Of a DNA stretch of 64,000 bases, positions 1-8,630 are shown in pieces. This DNA comes from Kribbella sp. VKM Ac-2568 (GTDB taxonomy: Bacteria > Actinomycetota > Actinomycetes > Propionibacteriales > Kribbellaceae). The stretch spans positions 186,001-250,000 of the forward strand of contig NZ_SLVF01000008.1 in NCBI RefSeq assembly GCF_004345365.1. The letters run 5' to 3'. The notes beneath the pieces were generated by a model, which was not told where the DNA came from, ran no database searches, and saw only the letters and a list, made by a program, of their open reading frames with translations. Each line of letters starts with the position of its first letter. The stretch's first letter is position 1. A program made the position numbers and the translations under genes.

Positions 1-837
1 GGCAGCGACGGCCACGACGTGCCGATCAGCTCGACCTTCCGGACGCTGGCCGCCGCGAGCAACCTGAAGGCCTCGGTCGCCCCGCTGAACGGTGAGACCG
101 TCGGCGTCGCGATGCCGATCCAGATCTTCTGGAACCACACCGTGAAGGACCGCGCCGCGGTCGAGAAGCGGCTGTCGGTGAAGACCTCGGTCCCGGTCGA
201 GGGCACCTGGCACTGGTTGAACAGCAGGCAGGTCAACTACCGCCCGAAGACCTATTGGCCGGCCGGCACCAAGGTGTCCGTCAGCATCGACACCCAGGGC
301 GTCAACGCCGGCGCCAACGTCTGGGGCGCCGCCAGCCGCAAGATCGACTTCACCATCGGCAAGTCCGTCGTCACCAATATCGACGTGAAGCGCCACGTGA
401 TGACGGTCGCGATCAACGGCAAGTTGGCCCGCACCATCCCGATCACCGCCGGCAAGGACGGCTTCACCACCCGCAGCGGCGTGAAGGTGATCATGGAGAA
501 GTACGCCACCAAGCGGATGGACGCCCGGACCGTCGGCATCAAGCCGGGCGACCCGGAGTACTACGACATCCACGACGTCAAGTGGGCCCAACGGGTGACG
601 AGCTCCGGCGAGTTCATCCACGGCGCTCCCTGGTCCGGTGGTGCGCAGGGGCGTGACAACGTCAGCCACGGCTGCGTCGGCATGAGCCTCAAGGACGGCG
701 CCTGGTACTTCTCCCAGACCCTCCGTGGCGACCCGGTCGTCGTCACCGGCACCGCCCGCAAGATGGAGACCGGCAACGGCTGGACCGACTGGAACCAGCC
801 CTGGGCCGCCTACAAGGCCGGCTCAGCCCTCGCCTGA
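1..837 (+). CDS. L,D-transpeptidase (YkuD domain), 5' end cut by window
   Basis: The reading frame is already open at base 1, so the gene starts upstream; 278 residues are visible. The first ~110 residues look like the Ig-like domain that precedes the catalytic domain in actinobacterial L,D-transpeptidases. The C-terminal half is a YkuD domain with the catalytic segment SHGCVGMSL (Cys at visible residue 225) preceded by HGAPWSGG. The family cross-links peptidoglycan through 3-3 bonds outside the membrane, using a thioester on this Cys. Signal peptide or lipobox would lie outside the window. A hairpin follows the stop codon. The GTG at position 19 is in frame, but the domain organisation makes it an unlikely true start. 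Confidence 0.88.
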   Translation, partial: GSDGHDVPISSTFRTLAAASNLKASVAPLNGETVGVAMPIQIFWNHTVKDRAAVEKRLSVKTSVPVEGTWHWLNSRQVNYRPKTYWPAGTKVSVSIDTQGVNAGANVWGAASRKIDFTIGKSVVTNIDVKRHVMTVAINGKLARTIPITAGKDGFTTRSGVKVIMEKYATKRMDARTVGIKPGDPEYYDIHDVKWAQRVTSSGEFIHGAPWSGGAQGRDNVSHGCVGMSLKDGAWYFSQTLRGDPVVVTGTARKMETGNGWTDWNQPWAAYKAGSALA

Positions 838-850
838 CCCACTCCTGGCG

Positions 851-882
851 CTGCCTCCCCACGAGGGCTCGTAGGGAGGCAG
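851..882 (+). terminator. hairpin after the L,D-transpeptidase gene
   Basis: CTGCCTCCC (851-859) pairs with GGGAGGCAG (874-882), and an inner CGAG/CTCG stem (862-865 with 868-871) extends it. It starts 13 nt after the stop codon. There is no T-tract, so it may be a weak terminator or an mRNA 3' stabiliser. Confidence 0.5.
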
Positions 883-904
883 GCTCCAGGTCTATGTTCG
901 TGGG

Positions 905-1798
905 ATGGCGGATGAGGTGGGGAGTCGCCTGATCGGGCTGGCCGGGGGCCGGGCGGTTGAGGTGTGGGAGGGCGGGGACGCGGACGGCGTACCGGTGGTG
1001 TTTCATCATGGGACGCCGTCGGGGCGGCTTCAGGCGCGGCTTGGCGAGGAGGCTGCGCGGCGGTCGGGTGTGCGGCTGGTCTCGTTCAATCGGCCGGGCT
1101 ATGGGCGTTCGACTGACACGCCGCCGAGTCTGGCCTCCGTCGGCGTCGACACGCTCGCAGTGGCTGATGCCCTGGGCATCGGAGAGTTCGCCGTACTGGG
1201 TGCCTCGGGAGGCGGTCCGTACGCGCTGGCCACGGGGCTTGCCGACCAGGCGAGGGTGCGGGCGGTCGGGATCGCCGGTGGGGTCGGCCCGTGGCGGCTG
1301 GTCGAGCCGCCCGACCCTCTGGATCCCGATCTACCCATCCTCGCCCTCGCGGATGCCGGCGACATCGAGGGCGCGTTGAGGGGTTTCCGGGCGGAGGCGG
1401 GCGGTAGGTACGAGAAGCTCCTAGCGCTGCCGGATCCTGCGATGACGGAGGAGTTCTTCGACGGCGTGCCCGAGAACGACGCCATCTGGCTCACTGCGGA
1501 GAACAAGCGGCTCTTCGGCCTGGATCTTCGCGACACCCTGCGGACTCTCGACGGCTACGCCCGCGACAACGTCGCCTGGGGCGGCGAGTGGGACATCGAT
1601 CCGGCCCGTCTCGAGGTGCCCACCTGGCTCTGGTTCGGAGATCTGGATCTGATGGTGCCGCCGTCGCACGGCCGTTGGTACGCCGAGCGAATCCCGAACG
1701 CCACCCTCGTCACCCGGTCTGGTATCGGCCACGGCAGCACCCTCTTCGAGTACTGGGACGACATGCTCACCACCCTCCGAGATCAGGTAACCCGCTGA
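905..1798 (+). CDS. alpha/beta-hydrolase fold protein
   Basis: 297-residue soluble hydrolase. The sequence shows the oxyanion segment HHGTPSG (residues 34-40), the nucleophile elbow GASGGG with Ser101, an acidic residue in the segment GDLDLM near residue 245, and a late His in IGHGS (about residue 273), so the Ser-Asp-His triad is intact. Substrate is not predictable; related actinobacterial proteins are annotated only as alpha/beta hydrolases. It is monocistronic, with the L,D-transpeptidase upstream and a convergent hydrolase downstream. The ATG at 905 fits the family N-terminus. Confidence 0.85.
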   Translation: MADEVGSRLIGLAGGRAVEVWEGGDADGVPVVFHHGTPSGRLQARLGEEAARRSGVRLVSFNRPGYGRSTDTPPSLASVGVDTLAVADALGIGEFAVLGASGGGPYALATGLADQARVRAVGIAGGVGPWRLVEPPDPLDPDLPILALADAGDIEGALRGFRAEAGGRYEKLLALPDPAMTEEFFDGVPENDAIWLTAENKRLFGLDLRDTLRTLDGYARDNVAWGGEWDIDPARLEVPTWLWFGDLDLMVPPSHGRWYAERIPNATLVTRSGIGHGSTLFEYWDDMLTTLRDQVTR

Positions 1799-1814
1799 CC
1801 CCCTGGTGGGACGA

Positions 1815-1853
1815 CGACGCCGAGCCCAACGGCATCACCCGCGGTCGGCGTCG
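1815..1853. terminator. hairpin between two convergent hydrolase genes
   Basis: CGACGCCGA (1815-1823) and TCGGCGTCG (1845-1853) form a 9-bp stem with a 21-nt loop in the 72-nt gap between the two convergent genes. No T-tract is seen, so termination may need a factor. Confidence 0.35.
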
Positions 1854-1870
1854 CGACGTACGGGCGTTGG

Positions 1871-2701
1871 TCAACTGAGGTGCTTCTCGAGGGCTGCTGC
1901 TAGTTCTTCGGTTTGGGCTGCGGGAAGGGAGTGGTGGGTGGTTGGGAGGTGGGCGATGGTGGCTGTGGGGATGAGGGTCTGGACTCGGGTCGCGAGGCGA
2001 GCTGGGTTCTGGGACTTGCTGTGGTCGGCGATGACTACGAGGAGGTCTGGGTGGAGGGTGCGGAGGGCCTCGTCGGTGGGGCGCTTGGGGCGGACCGGGC
2101 GGGGCTTGGGGAACTCGGCGGCCAGGCCGGCTAACTCGAGCCAGGCGGGGTTGATGGGGACGCCCTGGGTTTCCCACAGGAGGAAGGACTTGGTGCGCGC
2201 TCTGGTGGGTTTGAGGAGGGACGGGAGCGCTCGCAGCACGTAGGAAGTTCGCAGTGGGGTGAAGCAGTCGGTGGGGTCGATCAGGGCGAGCTTGTCGACC
2301 CGGTCCGGGGCGTGGAGCGCGTAGCTGAGTGCCAGCCAGGAGCCGTACGAATGGCCGCACAGGTGAGTCCGGGGGAGTTGCAGGCCGTCGAGTACTGCGG
2401 TCAGCCACTGGTGGAGGTCTTCGGGCTTGGTGATCTTGCGCCCGGAATTCACGCTCAGCCCGGCATCGATGATCAGGTCGATCGCGTAGATCCGATGGTT
2501 CTGCCCGAGGTGGTTGGCCAGGCCGAACCAGACCGCGGAGGTCGCGCCATGCCCGGCCAGCAGGACCAGAGGAGGGGCATCCGGTGGGCCGCAGGCGTTC
2601 ACGTGGGTGGAGCCGAACTCGGACTCCAGCGTCAGCGACTCCACCGGGAGCGTCCAGTGGTGGAGGAGTTCGGCGTACGCGGCGCGGAAGGCTGGGTCCA
2701 T
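1871..2701 (-). CDS. alpha/beta-hydrolase, divergent from marR
   Basis: 276 residues with an alpha/beta-hydrolase core: LLAGHGATS oxyanion region (48-56), nucleophile elbow GHSYG with Ser118, an acidic residue in LIDPTD, and a C-terminal His in the HLPTTHHS segment. The gene faces away from a marR regulator. Its ATG (2701) lies 6 nt after a TAATCT -10-like box that sits inside the shared palindrome at 2706-2736, so the transcript is probably leaderless and controlled by the MarR protein. The 3' third of the coding strand is markedly C-rich and G-poor. Known parallels are MarR-controlled hydrolases that detoxify small molecules, but the substrate here is unknown. Confidence 0.82.
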   Translation of the reverse strand: MDPAFRAAYAELLHHWTLPVESLTLESEFGSTHVNACGPPDAPPLVLLAGHGATSAVWFGLANHLGQNHRIYAIDLIIDAGLSVNSGRKITKPEDLHQWLTAVLDGLQLPRTHLCGHSYGSWLALSYALHAPDRVDKLALIDPTDCFTPLRTSYVLRALPSLLKPTRARTKSFLLWETQGVPINPAWLELAGLAAEFPKPRPVRPKRPTDEALRTLHPDLLVVIADHSKSQNPARLATRVQTLIPTATIAHLPTTHHSLPAAQTEELAAALEKHLS

Positions 2702-2705
2702 GCTG

Positions 2706-2736
2706 GCAGATTACCTCACTGAGTGAGGTAATCTGC
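2706..2736. promoter_or_regulatory. perfect 31-bp palindrome, operator with two face-to-face promoters
   Basis: The arm GCAGATTACCTCACT (2706-2720) is followed by a central G and its exact reverse complement (2722-2736). TAATCT, a TANNNT -10-like box, occurs in each arm: rightward at 2729-2734, 7 nt before the marR GTG, and leftward at 2713-2708, 6 nt before the hydrolase ATG. A protein bound here would cover both promoters and both start sites. The MarR protein encoded next to it is the obvious ligand. Confidence 0.8.
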
Positions 2737-2741
2737 AGTCT

Positions 2742-3224
2742 GTGGATACCCGTGAAGGAGTCACCCCGTCGGATCCCGAGCGCAAGGCGGCGCTCGAGCT
2801 GATCCACCAGTTGCGGGAGGTCGTCGTACGGCTGGAGTTGGCCGCGGGGGAGTTCGCACGGAGTACCGGGCTGCATGCGACCGACGTACGGGCGCTGATC
2901 AGGCTCCTGGACGCCGAGAGAGCCGGGGTGGAGGCGACGCCCACATGGCTCTCCCAACAGCTTGGAATGACCTCTCAGGCGACCACAGCAGTAATCCACC
3001 GCCTGGAGGTCGCCGGCCACGTAGAACGCCGCAAAAGCCCGACAGACGCCCGCAGCACCCACCTAGCCGTCACCGAGTCCGCAATAGCCCTCGGCTGGGA
3101 CTTTTTCGGCCCCCTCCTAGACCGCCTGATCACCGTCACCACCCCCCTCACCCCCACAGCCCGCAGCACCATCACCACCTACCTAACCGCCATAACCGCC
3201 GCCACAAACCCCACCTCCACCTGA
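2742..3224 (+). CDS. MarR-family transcriptional regulator
   Basis: 160 residues. A winged-helix region covers about residues 45-110: LSQQLGMTSQATTAVIHRL is the recognition helix pair and HVERRKSPTDARSTHLAVT the wing with its DxRS/T motif. The GTG start at 2742 lies 6 nt after the palindrome and 7 nt after a -10-like box, which suggests a leaderless mRNA and autoregulation. It probably represses itself and the divergent hydrolase; the inducing ligand is unknown. From about 2985 to the stop the coding strand is unusually C-rich and G-poor, unlike the first half. Confidence 0.88.
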   Translation: MDTREGVTPSDPERKAALELIHQLREVVVRLELAAGEFARSTGLHATDVRALIRLLDAERAGVEATPTWLSQQLGMTSQATTAVIHRLEVAGHVERRKSPTDARSTHLAVTESAIALGWDFFGPLLDRLITVTTPLTPTARSTITTYLTAITAATNPTST

Positions 3225-3261
3225 CCCCCAAAACGAGGAGCCGCGTGGGGCGGAGTACAAG

Positions 3262-3295
3262 CGAAAGGCCCCGGCTTGGTAGCCGGGGCCTTTCG
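3262..3295. terminator. bidirectional terminator between marR and qcrB
   Basis: CGAAAGGCCCCGGCT (3262-3276) pairs perfectly with 3281-3295 around a TGGT loop. The A-rich and T-rich flanks at the stem base let it act for both convergent units. Confidence 0.8.
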
Positions 3296-3308
3296 GGTGG
3301 TGCCGTGG

Positions 3309-5009
3309 TTAGTGCTCTACGACCTTGTGGGCCGTGGCGTCGTCTACCTCGACGGTGCCGGTGACGCCTTCGACTGCCTCGTGGTGGTCGTCCTCGTGGC
3401 CGTGGGCGGCGTGGGCGTGGGCGTGGGCTTCTTCGATCTCGGCGGCCGTGGGCTTCTGGACCGCGTCGGCGAAGTAGAACCGCGACAGGCTCGCGCGGAC
3501 CTTCTTGAGTGCCCGGCGGGGTGCCCGGACGCCGTTGTCGTCGGTCTCGGGACCGATCTCGAGCGGCAGGGTGCGGTCGCGGGCAGTGAGCGAGTAGGCC
3601 TCGTACTTCGAGATCGGGCTGTGCTTCTCGTAGTACTCGCCGTCGGGAGACCGCACGATGATGCCGGATTCCAGCCCGTGCAGGAGCCGCTCGTTGTCGG
3701 CGCGCTGCAGCGAGATCGCGATCCGCCGGGTGACCCAGAAGGCGAGCACCGGGCCGAGGAAGACCGCGAACCGCAGGAACCACGTCACGTTGTTCAGCGA
3801 GATCCCGAAGTGGGTGGCGATCAGGTCGTTGCCACCGCCGATCCAGAGCAGGCCGTAGAACGTGATGAACGCGGCGCCGATACCCGTCCGGGTCGGCATG
3901 TTGCGCGGCCGGTCGAGCAGGTGGTGGTCGCGGTGGTCGCCGGTGATCCATTGCTCGATGAACGGGTACGCCGCGACCAGCGTGACGAACGCGGGCGGTA
4001 TCAGCAGGGCCGGGATGATCAGGTTCCAGCTGAGCGTGATGCCCCAGAAGGTGGACTCAAACCCCGGCATCAGGCGCACGGAGCCCTCCAGCCAGCCCAT
4101 GTACCAGTCGGGCTGTGAGCCGGCTGTCACCTCGGCCGGGTTGTACGGGCCGTACAGCCAGACCGGGTTGATCTGGAGCAGCGCGCCCATCAGCGCGGTG
4201 ATGCCGAACACGACGAAGAAGAAGCCACCGGCCTTGGCCGTGTAGACCGGCCACAGCGGGTAGCCGATGACGTTCTTCTGGGTGCGGCCGGGGCCCGGGT
4301 ACTGGGTGTGCTTGTGGTACACGACCAGGAACAAGTGGGCCGTGACCAGCGCCAGGATCAAACCCGGGATGAGTAGCACATGGATGGTGAAGAAGCGGGA
4401 GACCATGTCGTCACCCGGGAACTCGCCACCGAAGATGAAGAAGCTCAGCCAGGTACCGATCACCGGTGACGCCTGGATCATGCCCTGGGTGATCCGCAGA
4501 CCGGTACCGGACAGCAGGTCGTCGGGGAGGCCGTAGCCGATGAAGCCCTCGATGATGCCGAGGAACAGCATCGCGAAGCCGATCACCCAGTTCAGCTCAC
4601 GCGGCTTGCGAAACGCGCCGGTGAAGAAGGTCCGGAGCAGGTGGACCATCATCGAGGCGACGAACAGGATCGCCGCCCAGTGGTGGATTTGCCGCATCAG
4701 CAGACCGCCGCGGACGTCGAACGAGATGTCCAGCGTCGAGGCGTAGGCCTCGGACATGTGCAGGCCCTTGAGCAGGCTGTACGAGCCCTGGTACTCGACC
4801 TCGGCCATCGACGGCTTGAACCAGAACGTCAGGAAGACGCCGGTCAGGAGCAGGATGATGAAGCTGTAGAGGGCGATCTCACCGAGCATGAAGGACCAGT
4901 GGTCCGGGAAGACCTTGCGGAGGTTGTTCTTGCCGATCTTGCCGATGCCGAGGCGGTCATCGGCCCACTTGACCGGTGGGGGGAACTCTTTCGTAGCCAC
5001 TGGTGTCAC
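3309..5009 (-). CDS. qcrB: cytochrome bc1 complex cytochrome b subunit
   Basis: 566-residue multi-pass membrane protein of the bc1 menaquinol:cytochrome c reductase. It carries the paired heme-ligand histidines: QIHHWA with HLLRTFF in one helix, and FTIHVLL with TAHLFLVVYH in another. The C-terminus has the long cytoplasmic extension typical of actinobacterial QcrB, ending in a His- and acid-rich tail. The GTG start overlaps the qcrA stop as GTGA, so translation is coupled. It is last in the ctaE-qcrC-qcrA-qcrB unit. In actinobacteria this complex forms a supercomplex with the aa3 oxidase. Confidence 0.97.
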   Translation of the reverse strand: MTPVATKEFPPPVKWADDRLGIGKIGKNNLRKVFPDHWSFMLGEIALYSFIILLLTGVFLTFWFKPSMAEVEYQGSYSLLKGLHMSEAYASTLDISFDVRGGLLMRQIHHWAAILFVASMMVHLLRTFFTGAFRKPRELNWVIGFAMLFLGIIEGFIGYGLPDDLLSGTGLRITQGMIQASPVIGTWLSFFIFGGEFPGDDMVSRFFTIHVLLIPGLILALVTAHLFLVVYHKHTQYPGPGRTQKNVIGYPLWPVYTAKAGGFFFVVFGITALMGALLQINPVWLYGPYNPAEVTAGSQPDWYMGWLEGSVRLMPGFESTFWGITLSWNLIIPALLIPPAFVTLVAAYPFIEQWITGDHRDHHLLDRPRNMPTRTGIGAAFITFYGLLWIGGGNDLIATHFGISLNNVTWFLRFAVFLGPVLAFWVTRRIAISLQRADNERLLHGLESGIIVRSPDGEYYEKHSPISKYEAYSLTARDRTLPLEIGPETDDNGVRAPRRALKKVRASLSRFYFADAVQKPTAAEIEEAHAHAHAAHGHEDDHHEAVEGVTGTVEVDDATAHKVVEH

Positions 5010-6061
5010 CCTCGTTCGAAGAAGCTCGGGCCGACCGGCTCATGGAAGCCGCTCTGCGCGACGATGTAGCCTTCCGCATCCACTGCCAAGGGTAGCTGGG
5101 GCAGCGGACGGGCAGCCGGCCCGAAAATGACCTTGGCGCCGTCGGCCAGGTCGAAGGTCGACTGGTGGCACGGGCAGAGGACGTGGTGCGTGGTCTGCTC
5201 GTACAGCGAGATCGGGCAACCGACATGGGTGCAGATCTTCGAGTAGCACAGGATCCCGTCGATGCCCCAGTTCTCCCGGCCGGGAGGCACCTGGATCTCG
5301 GCCGGTGGGATCCGGACCATGATCACCGCGGCCTTGGCCTTGGCGTTCTGGTACTCGACCGGGCTGTCCTCCTGCATCGCGGCCAGGTTCGCCGGCGCCC
5401 CGTTGACCAGCTGGCCGACGACCAGGTCGGAGGGCTTGATCGGGCGCAGCGTGACGTCGTTGACGACCCGGATGCCCTCGGCCCAGATGGTGCCGAAGAG
5501 CTTGCGGCCGGGCGCCGGGCCGAGGTCGCGCAGCAGGACGATGGCCGGCAGGCCGAGCAGCGCCATCGCGCCGATCAGCGAGCGGCGGATCAGCTTGCGG
5601 CGGGTGAAGCCCGACTCCTCGACCCCGACCTGGAAGGCCTCCGTGATCTCGGTCTTCTGCTCCGGCGAGGAGTACGCCGGGTGCCGGTCCTCGGAGATCT
5701 CGACGTCGACCATCAGCTTCTTCGCCCACTGGATCGCGCCGGCACCGATCAAGAACAGCCCGAACCCGAGGCACAGGCCCAGGGTGAGGTTGTTCGCGTT
5801 GCCGGTGAGCGGCCCGACGGTGACCTCGCTGTCGCGGGGGATCGCGAAGTACCCGACGCAGGCGAGCACCGCGAGCAGGCCCGCGAGGCTGAACATGGTG
5901 GCCACCTGGCGCTCGACCCGGTCGGCCGCCTTCGGGTCGATGTCGGTGATCCGGTTCTCGTGCGGCTCGATGCCCGGGTCCGGGATCGGCTCAGCCACCT
6001 GGACCTGACCGTGGTCCTCTTCCGCCGTCACGGCGGGAAGGTTCGCCTTCTCGTCGCTCAT
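5006..6061 (-). CDS. qcrA: cytochrome bc1 complex Rieske iron-sulphur subunit
   Basis: 351 residues from the ATG at 6061, which overlaps the qcrC stop as ATGA; the open frame reaches further upstream but lies inside qcrC. The N-terminal half contains three membrane helices, the actinobacterial layout. The Rieske [2Fe-2S] motifs CTHVGC and CPCHQS lie around residues 275-298. It moves electrons from menaquinol to the cytochrome c subunit. The N-terminal 40 residues are acidic and cytoplasmic. Confidence 0.97.
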   Translation of the reverse strand: MSDEKANLPAVTAEEDHGQVQVAEPIPDPGIEPHENRITDIDPKAADRVERQVATMFSLAGLLAVLACVGYFAIPRDSEVTVGPLTGNANNLTLGLCLGFGLFLIGAGAIQWAKKLMVDVEISEDRHPAYSSPEQKTEITEAFQVGVEESGFTRRKLIRRSLIGAMALLGLPAIVLLRDLGPAPGRKLFGTIWAEGIRVVNDVTLRPIKPSDLVVGQLVNGAPANLAAMQEDSPVEYQNAKAKAAVIMVRIPPAEIQVPPGRENWGIDGILCYSKICTHVGCPISLYEQTTHHVLCPCHQSTFDLADGAKVIFGPAARPLPQLPLAVDAEGYIVAQSGFHEPVGPSFFERG

Positions 6062-6924
6062 TCGGCCCTCACTCCCTTGGCCTTGACGCCCTTGGCGCCG
6101 ATCCAGACCGCTACGCACACCAGCAGGCCGATACCGACCAGCCAGCCCCACAGACCCTCGGAGACCGGGCCGAGCCGGCCGAGGCCGAAGCCACCGGGGT
6201 CCTTCTGCTCCTGCAACGCGTTCAGGTACGCGATGATGTCGCGCTTGTCCTCAGGCTGCAGCACCTGGTCGGAGAAGACCGGCATCTGCTGCGGACCGGT
6301 GAGCATCGCCTCGTAGATGTGCTTGGGGTCGACACCCATCAGGGACGGGGCGTAGCGGCCGTTCGGCAGCGCACCGCCCTTGCCGGCGAAGTTGTGGCAC
6401 GCCGTGCAGTTCGTCCGGAACAGCTCGCCACCGCGGGTGACCTGCTTGTCGGTGGCCTTGCTGATGTCGTACGACTCCTCGGCCGGGACGGCCGGGCCGG
6501 GGGCCAGCGACGCGACGTACGCGGCCAGCGCCTCGATCTCCGCCGGCGTGTACGACGGGGTCTTGCGCGGGATCTGCGCGCCGGGCTGCATCGCGGGCAT
6601 CCGGCCGGTGCCGACCTGGAAGTCGACCGCGGCCGCGCCGACGCCGATCAGCGAGGGTCCGGCCATCTTGCCTTCGCCGTTGCCGCCGCCTTCGGCGTTC
6701 AGGCCGTGGCAGCTGGCACAGCCGACCGCGAAGAGCTTCTTGCCCTCTTCGATCTGCTGGGACTGGGCCGAGGTGTCCGCCACCGCGTTGTCAGGGGCGA
6801 ACGCGGCGTACGCGGAGCCCACCGCCAGGAGGCCGAAAAGAAGCACGACGAGGCCGGCTGACCGATGCCGTCGTCGCGCGGAAAGGAAACGCGCCGGTGA
6901 CAAGGAAAGTCTCTTCTCACTCAT
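6058..6924 (-). CDS. qcrC: cytochrome bc1 complex diheme cytochrome c subunit
   Basis: 288 residues from the ATG at 6924, which overlaps the ctaE stop as ATGA. An N-terminal membrane anchor (about residues 19-40) is followed by two cytochrome c domains, each with a CxxCH heme site: CASCHG and CTACHN. A C-terminal helix (WLVGIGLLVCVAVWIG) anchors the other end. The diheme form is typical of actinobacteria, where it replaces a soluble cytochrome c and passes electrons directly to cytochrome c oxidase. Confidence 0.97.
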   Translation of the reverse strand: MSEKRLSLSPARFLSARRRHRSAGLVVLLFGLLAVGSAYAAFAPDNAVADTSAQSQQIEEGKKLFAVGCASCHGLNAEGGGNGEGKMAGPSLIGVGAAAVDFQVGTGRMPAMQPGAQIPRKTPSYTPAEIEALAAYVASLAPGPAVPAEESYDISKATDKQVTRGGELFRTNCTACHNFAGKGGALPNGRYAPSLMGVDPKHIYEAMLTGPQQMPVFSDQVLQPEDKRDIIAYLNALQEQKDPGGFGLGRLGPVSEGLWGWLVGIGLLVCVAVWIGAKGVKAKGVRAE

Positions 6925-7583
6925 TGGAGCAGGTAGATGGTCGCGAACAGGGCGATCCAGACCACATCGACGAAGTGCCAGTAGTAGGACACGACGATCG
7001 CGGAGACGGCCTGTTCGTGGGTGAACTTGCGAGCCATGAACGTCCTGGCGAGGACGAACACGAAAGCGATGAGACCGCCGGTCACGTGCAGACCGTGGAA
7101 CCCGGTGGTCAGGAAGAAGACCGATCCGTACGGCGACGACGAGATCGTCATGCCCTCGTGGACCAGGGCGGCGTACTCCGTCACCTGGCCGGCGATGAAC
7201 ACCGCGCCCATCAGGTAGGTCAGGATGAACCACTCGCGCATGCCCCAGGCGCGGACGTTCGCCAGCGAGCCGGACCGTCCGACCTTGCCGTGCTCCGCGG
7301 CGAAGACGCCGGCCTGGCAGGTGAACGACGACGCGACCAGGATGAACGTGTTCACCGAGGCGAACGGCACGTTCAGCATCTCCGTGGAGGTCGCCCAGAG
7401 CGAATCCGCCCCAGGTGCCGCCGCGGCGGTCGTCACCGACCGGATCGTGAAGTAGGCCGCGAAGAGGGCGGCGAAGAACATCAGTTCGCTCGAGAGCCAG
7501 ACGATCGTGCCGACACTGACCATGCTGGGACGGTCGTGGTGTCCGTGTTCACGAGACGCTGGGAGCGCGGTTGCAGTGGCCAC
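6921..7583 (-). CDS. ctaE: cytochrome c oxidase subunit III
   Basis: 220 residues with five hydrophobic segments, beginning with TIVWLSSELMFFAALFAAYF as in actinobacterial subunit III. It is a membrane subunit of the aa3 oxidase and heads the ctaE-qcrCAB unit. The GTG at 7583 gives the usual short polar N-terminus before the conserved MVSVGTIVW segment. An 82-nt divergent promoter region separates it from the ctaG-like gene. Confidence 0.95.
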   Translation of the reverse strand: MATATALPASREHGHHDRPSMVSVGTIVWLSSELMFFAALFAAYFTIRSVTTAAAAPGADSLWATSTEMLNVPFASVNTFILVASSFTCQAGVFAAEHGKVGRSGSLANVRAWGMREWFILTYLMGAVFIAGQVTEYAALVHEGMTISSSPYGSVFFLTTGFHGLHVTGGLIAFVFVLARTFMARKFTHEQAVSAIVVSYYWHFVDVVWIALFATIYLLQ

Positions 7584-7665
7584 GCGGTCATTATGTCGGT
7601 CCCGGGATCAGACAGCACGCCCACCCCCATGCATGTCGGCGACCAATGCTTTCTACTGTGGAAGC

Positions 7666-8583
7666 GTGCTTCCCCTTCACGCCGGACCCGGCGACCAGAT
7701 CGAGCCCTTCACGCCGTCGCGTCTGCTGACCGCGTGGACCTTCGAGCCGGTGTTACTGACTGTGATCGTGGTCGTCGGAGCCGTCTATCTGTACGGCGTG
7801 CACAAGCTCCGCGCGCGGGGTGACAAGTGGTCCCGCGGCAGGACTTTCTCCTTCGTCGGACTGGGTCTCGGCAGCGCGGTGATCGCCACCCAGTCGGCTC
7901 TGGGAACCTATGACACCGTGCTTCTGAGCGTGCACATGGCCCAGCACATGATCCTGTCGATGATGACCCCGTTGGCAATGGCCCTCGGCGCGCCGGTGAC
8001 CCTTGCCCTGCGCACCCTCCCGGGTCGGCCGCGGCACTGGTTGCTCTCCGTGTTGCATTCGCGGTTCGCCAAGGTCATCTGCTTCCCGATGATCGGCTTC
8101 ACGCTGTTCGTGCTGAGCCCCTGGGCGCTCTACTTCAGCGGCTGGTACGACGCGACGCTGCGCTCGGCGCCGCTGCATGATCTTCTTCACGTCCACTTCA
8201 TCGCCGTCGGCGCGTTGTTCTTCTGGCCGCTGCTCGGGCTGGACCCGGTCCCGGGCCGGGTGATCTACCCGTTCCGGCTGATGCTGGTCTTCCTGACGCT
8301 GCCGTTCCACGCGTTCCTCGGCATCACGATCATGTCCGCGAACAAGCTGATCGCGGAGGACTGGTACACCAGCTTCGGCCGGTCCTGGCCGCCCTCGCCC
8401 CTGCACGACCAGTACATCGCCGGTGGCTTGCTCTGGGGATCCGGTGACATCGTCGGCCTGGTCTTCTTCGCCGTCCTGTTCGTCCAGTGGGTGAAGCAGT
8501 CGCAGCGCGAGGCCCGGCGCGAGGACCGCCGGCTGGACCGGTTGGAGGAACAGGCGCGCAGAGCCGGGCGGGCTCCCCGGTAG
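7666..8583 (+). CDS. CtaG-family cytochrome c oxidase assembly protein
   Basis: 305 residues (GTG at 7666), membrane protein of the caa3_CtaG family, with about seven helices and conserved His-containing stretches HMAQHMILSMM, HDLLHVHF and PFHAFLGI. Family members help copper delivery or assembly of cytochrome c oxidase, which fits the divergent ctaE. The C-terminus is a charged cytoplasmic tail. An in-frame ATG at 7633 would add 11 residues, so the start is uncertain. Confidence 0.85.
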   Translation: MLPLHAGPGDQIEPFTPSRLLTAWTFEPVLLTVIVVVGAVYLYGVHKLRARGDKWSRGRTFSFVGLGLGSAVIATQSALGTYDTVLLSVHMAQHMILSMMTPLAMALGAPVTLALRTLPGRPRHWLLSVLHSRFAKVICFPMIGFTLFVLSPWALYFSGWYDATLRSAPLHDLLHVHFIAVGALFFWPLLGLDPVPGRVIYPFRLMLVFLTLPFHAFLGITIMSANKLIAEDWYTSFGRSWPPSPLHDQYIAGGLLWGSGDIVGLVFFAVLFVQWVKQSQREARREDRRLDRLEEQARRAGRAPR

Positions 8584-8630
8584 CATTCGCGATGTCCACT
8601 CGTCACAGACATACAGCTTGGGATGAATCG

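Noticed and set aside
6062..7233. N-terminal extensions of qcrA and qcrC suggested by open frames upstream
   Set aside because: The extra residues would be encoded inside the preceding genes and look nothing like the families; ATGA overlaps give the proper starts.
8487..8630. 48-residue N-terminal extension of the receiver protein
   Set aside because: The extension is out-of-phase coding of the ctaG-like C-terminus, and the domain begins right after the ATG at 8631.
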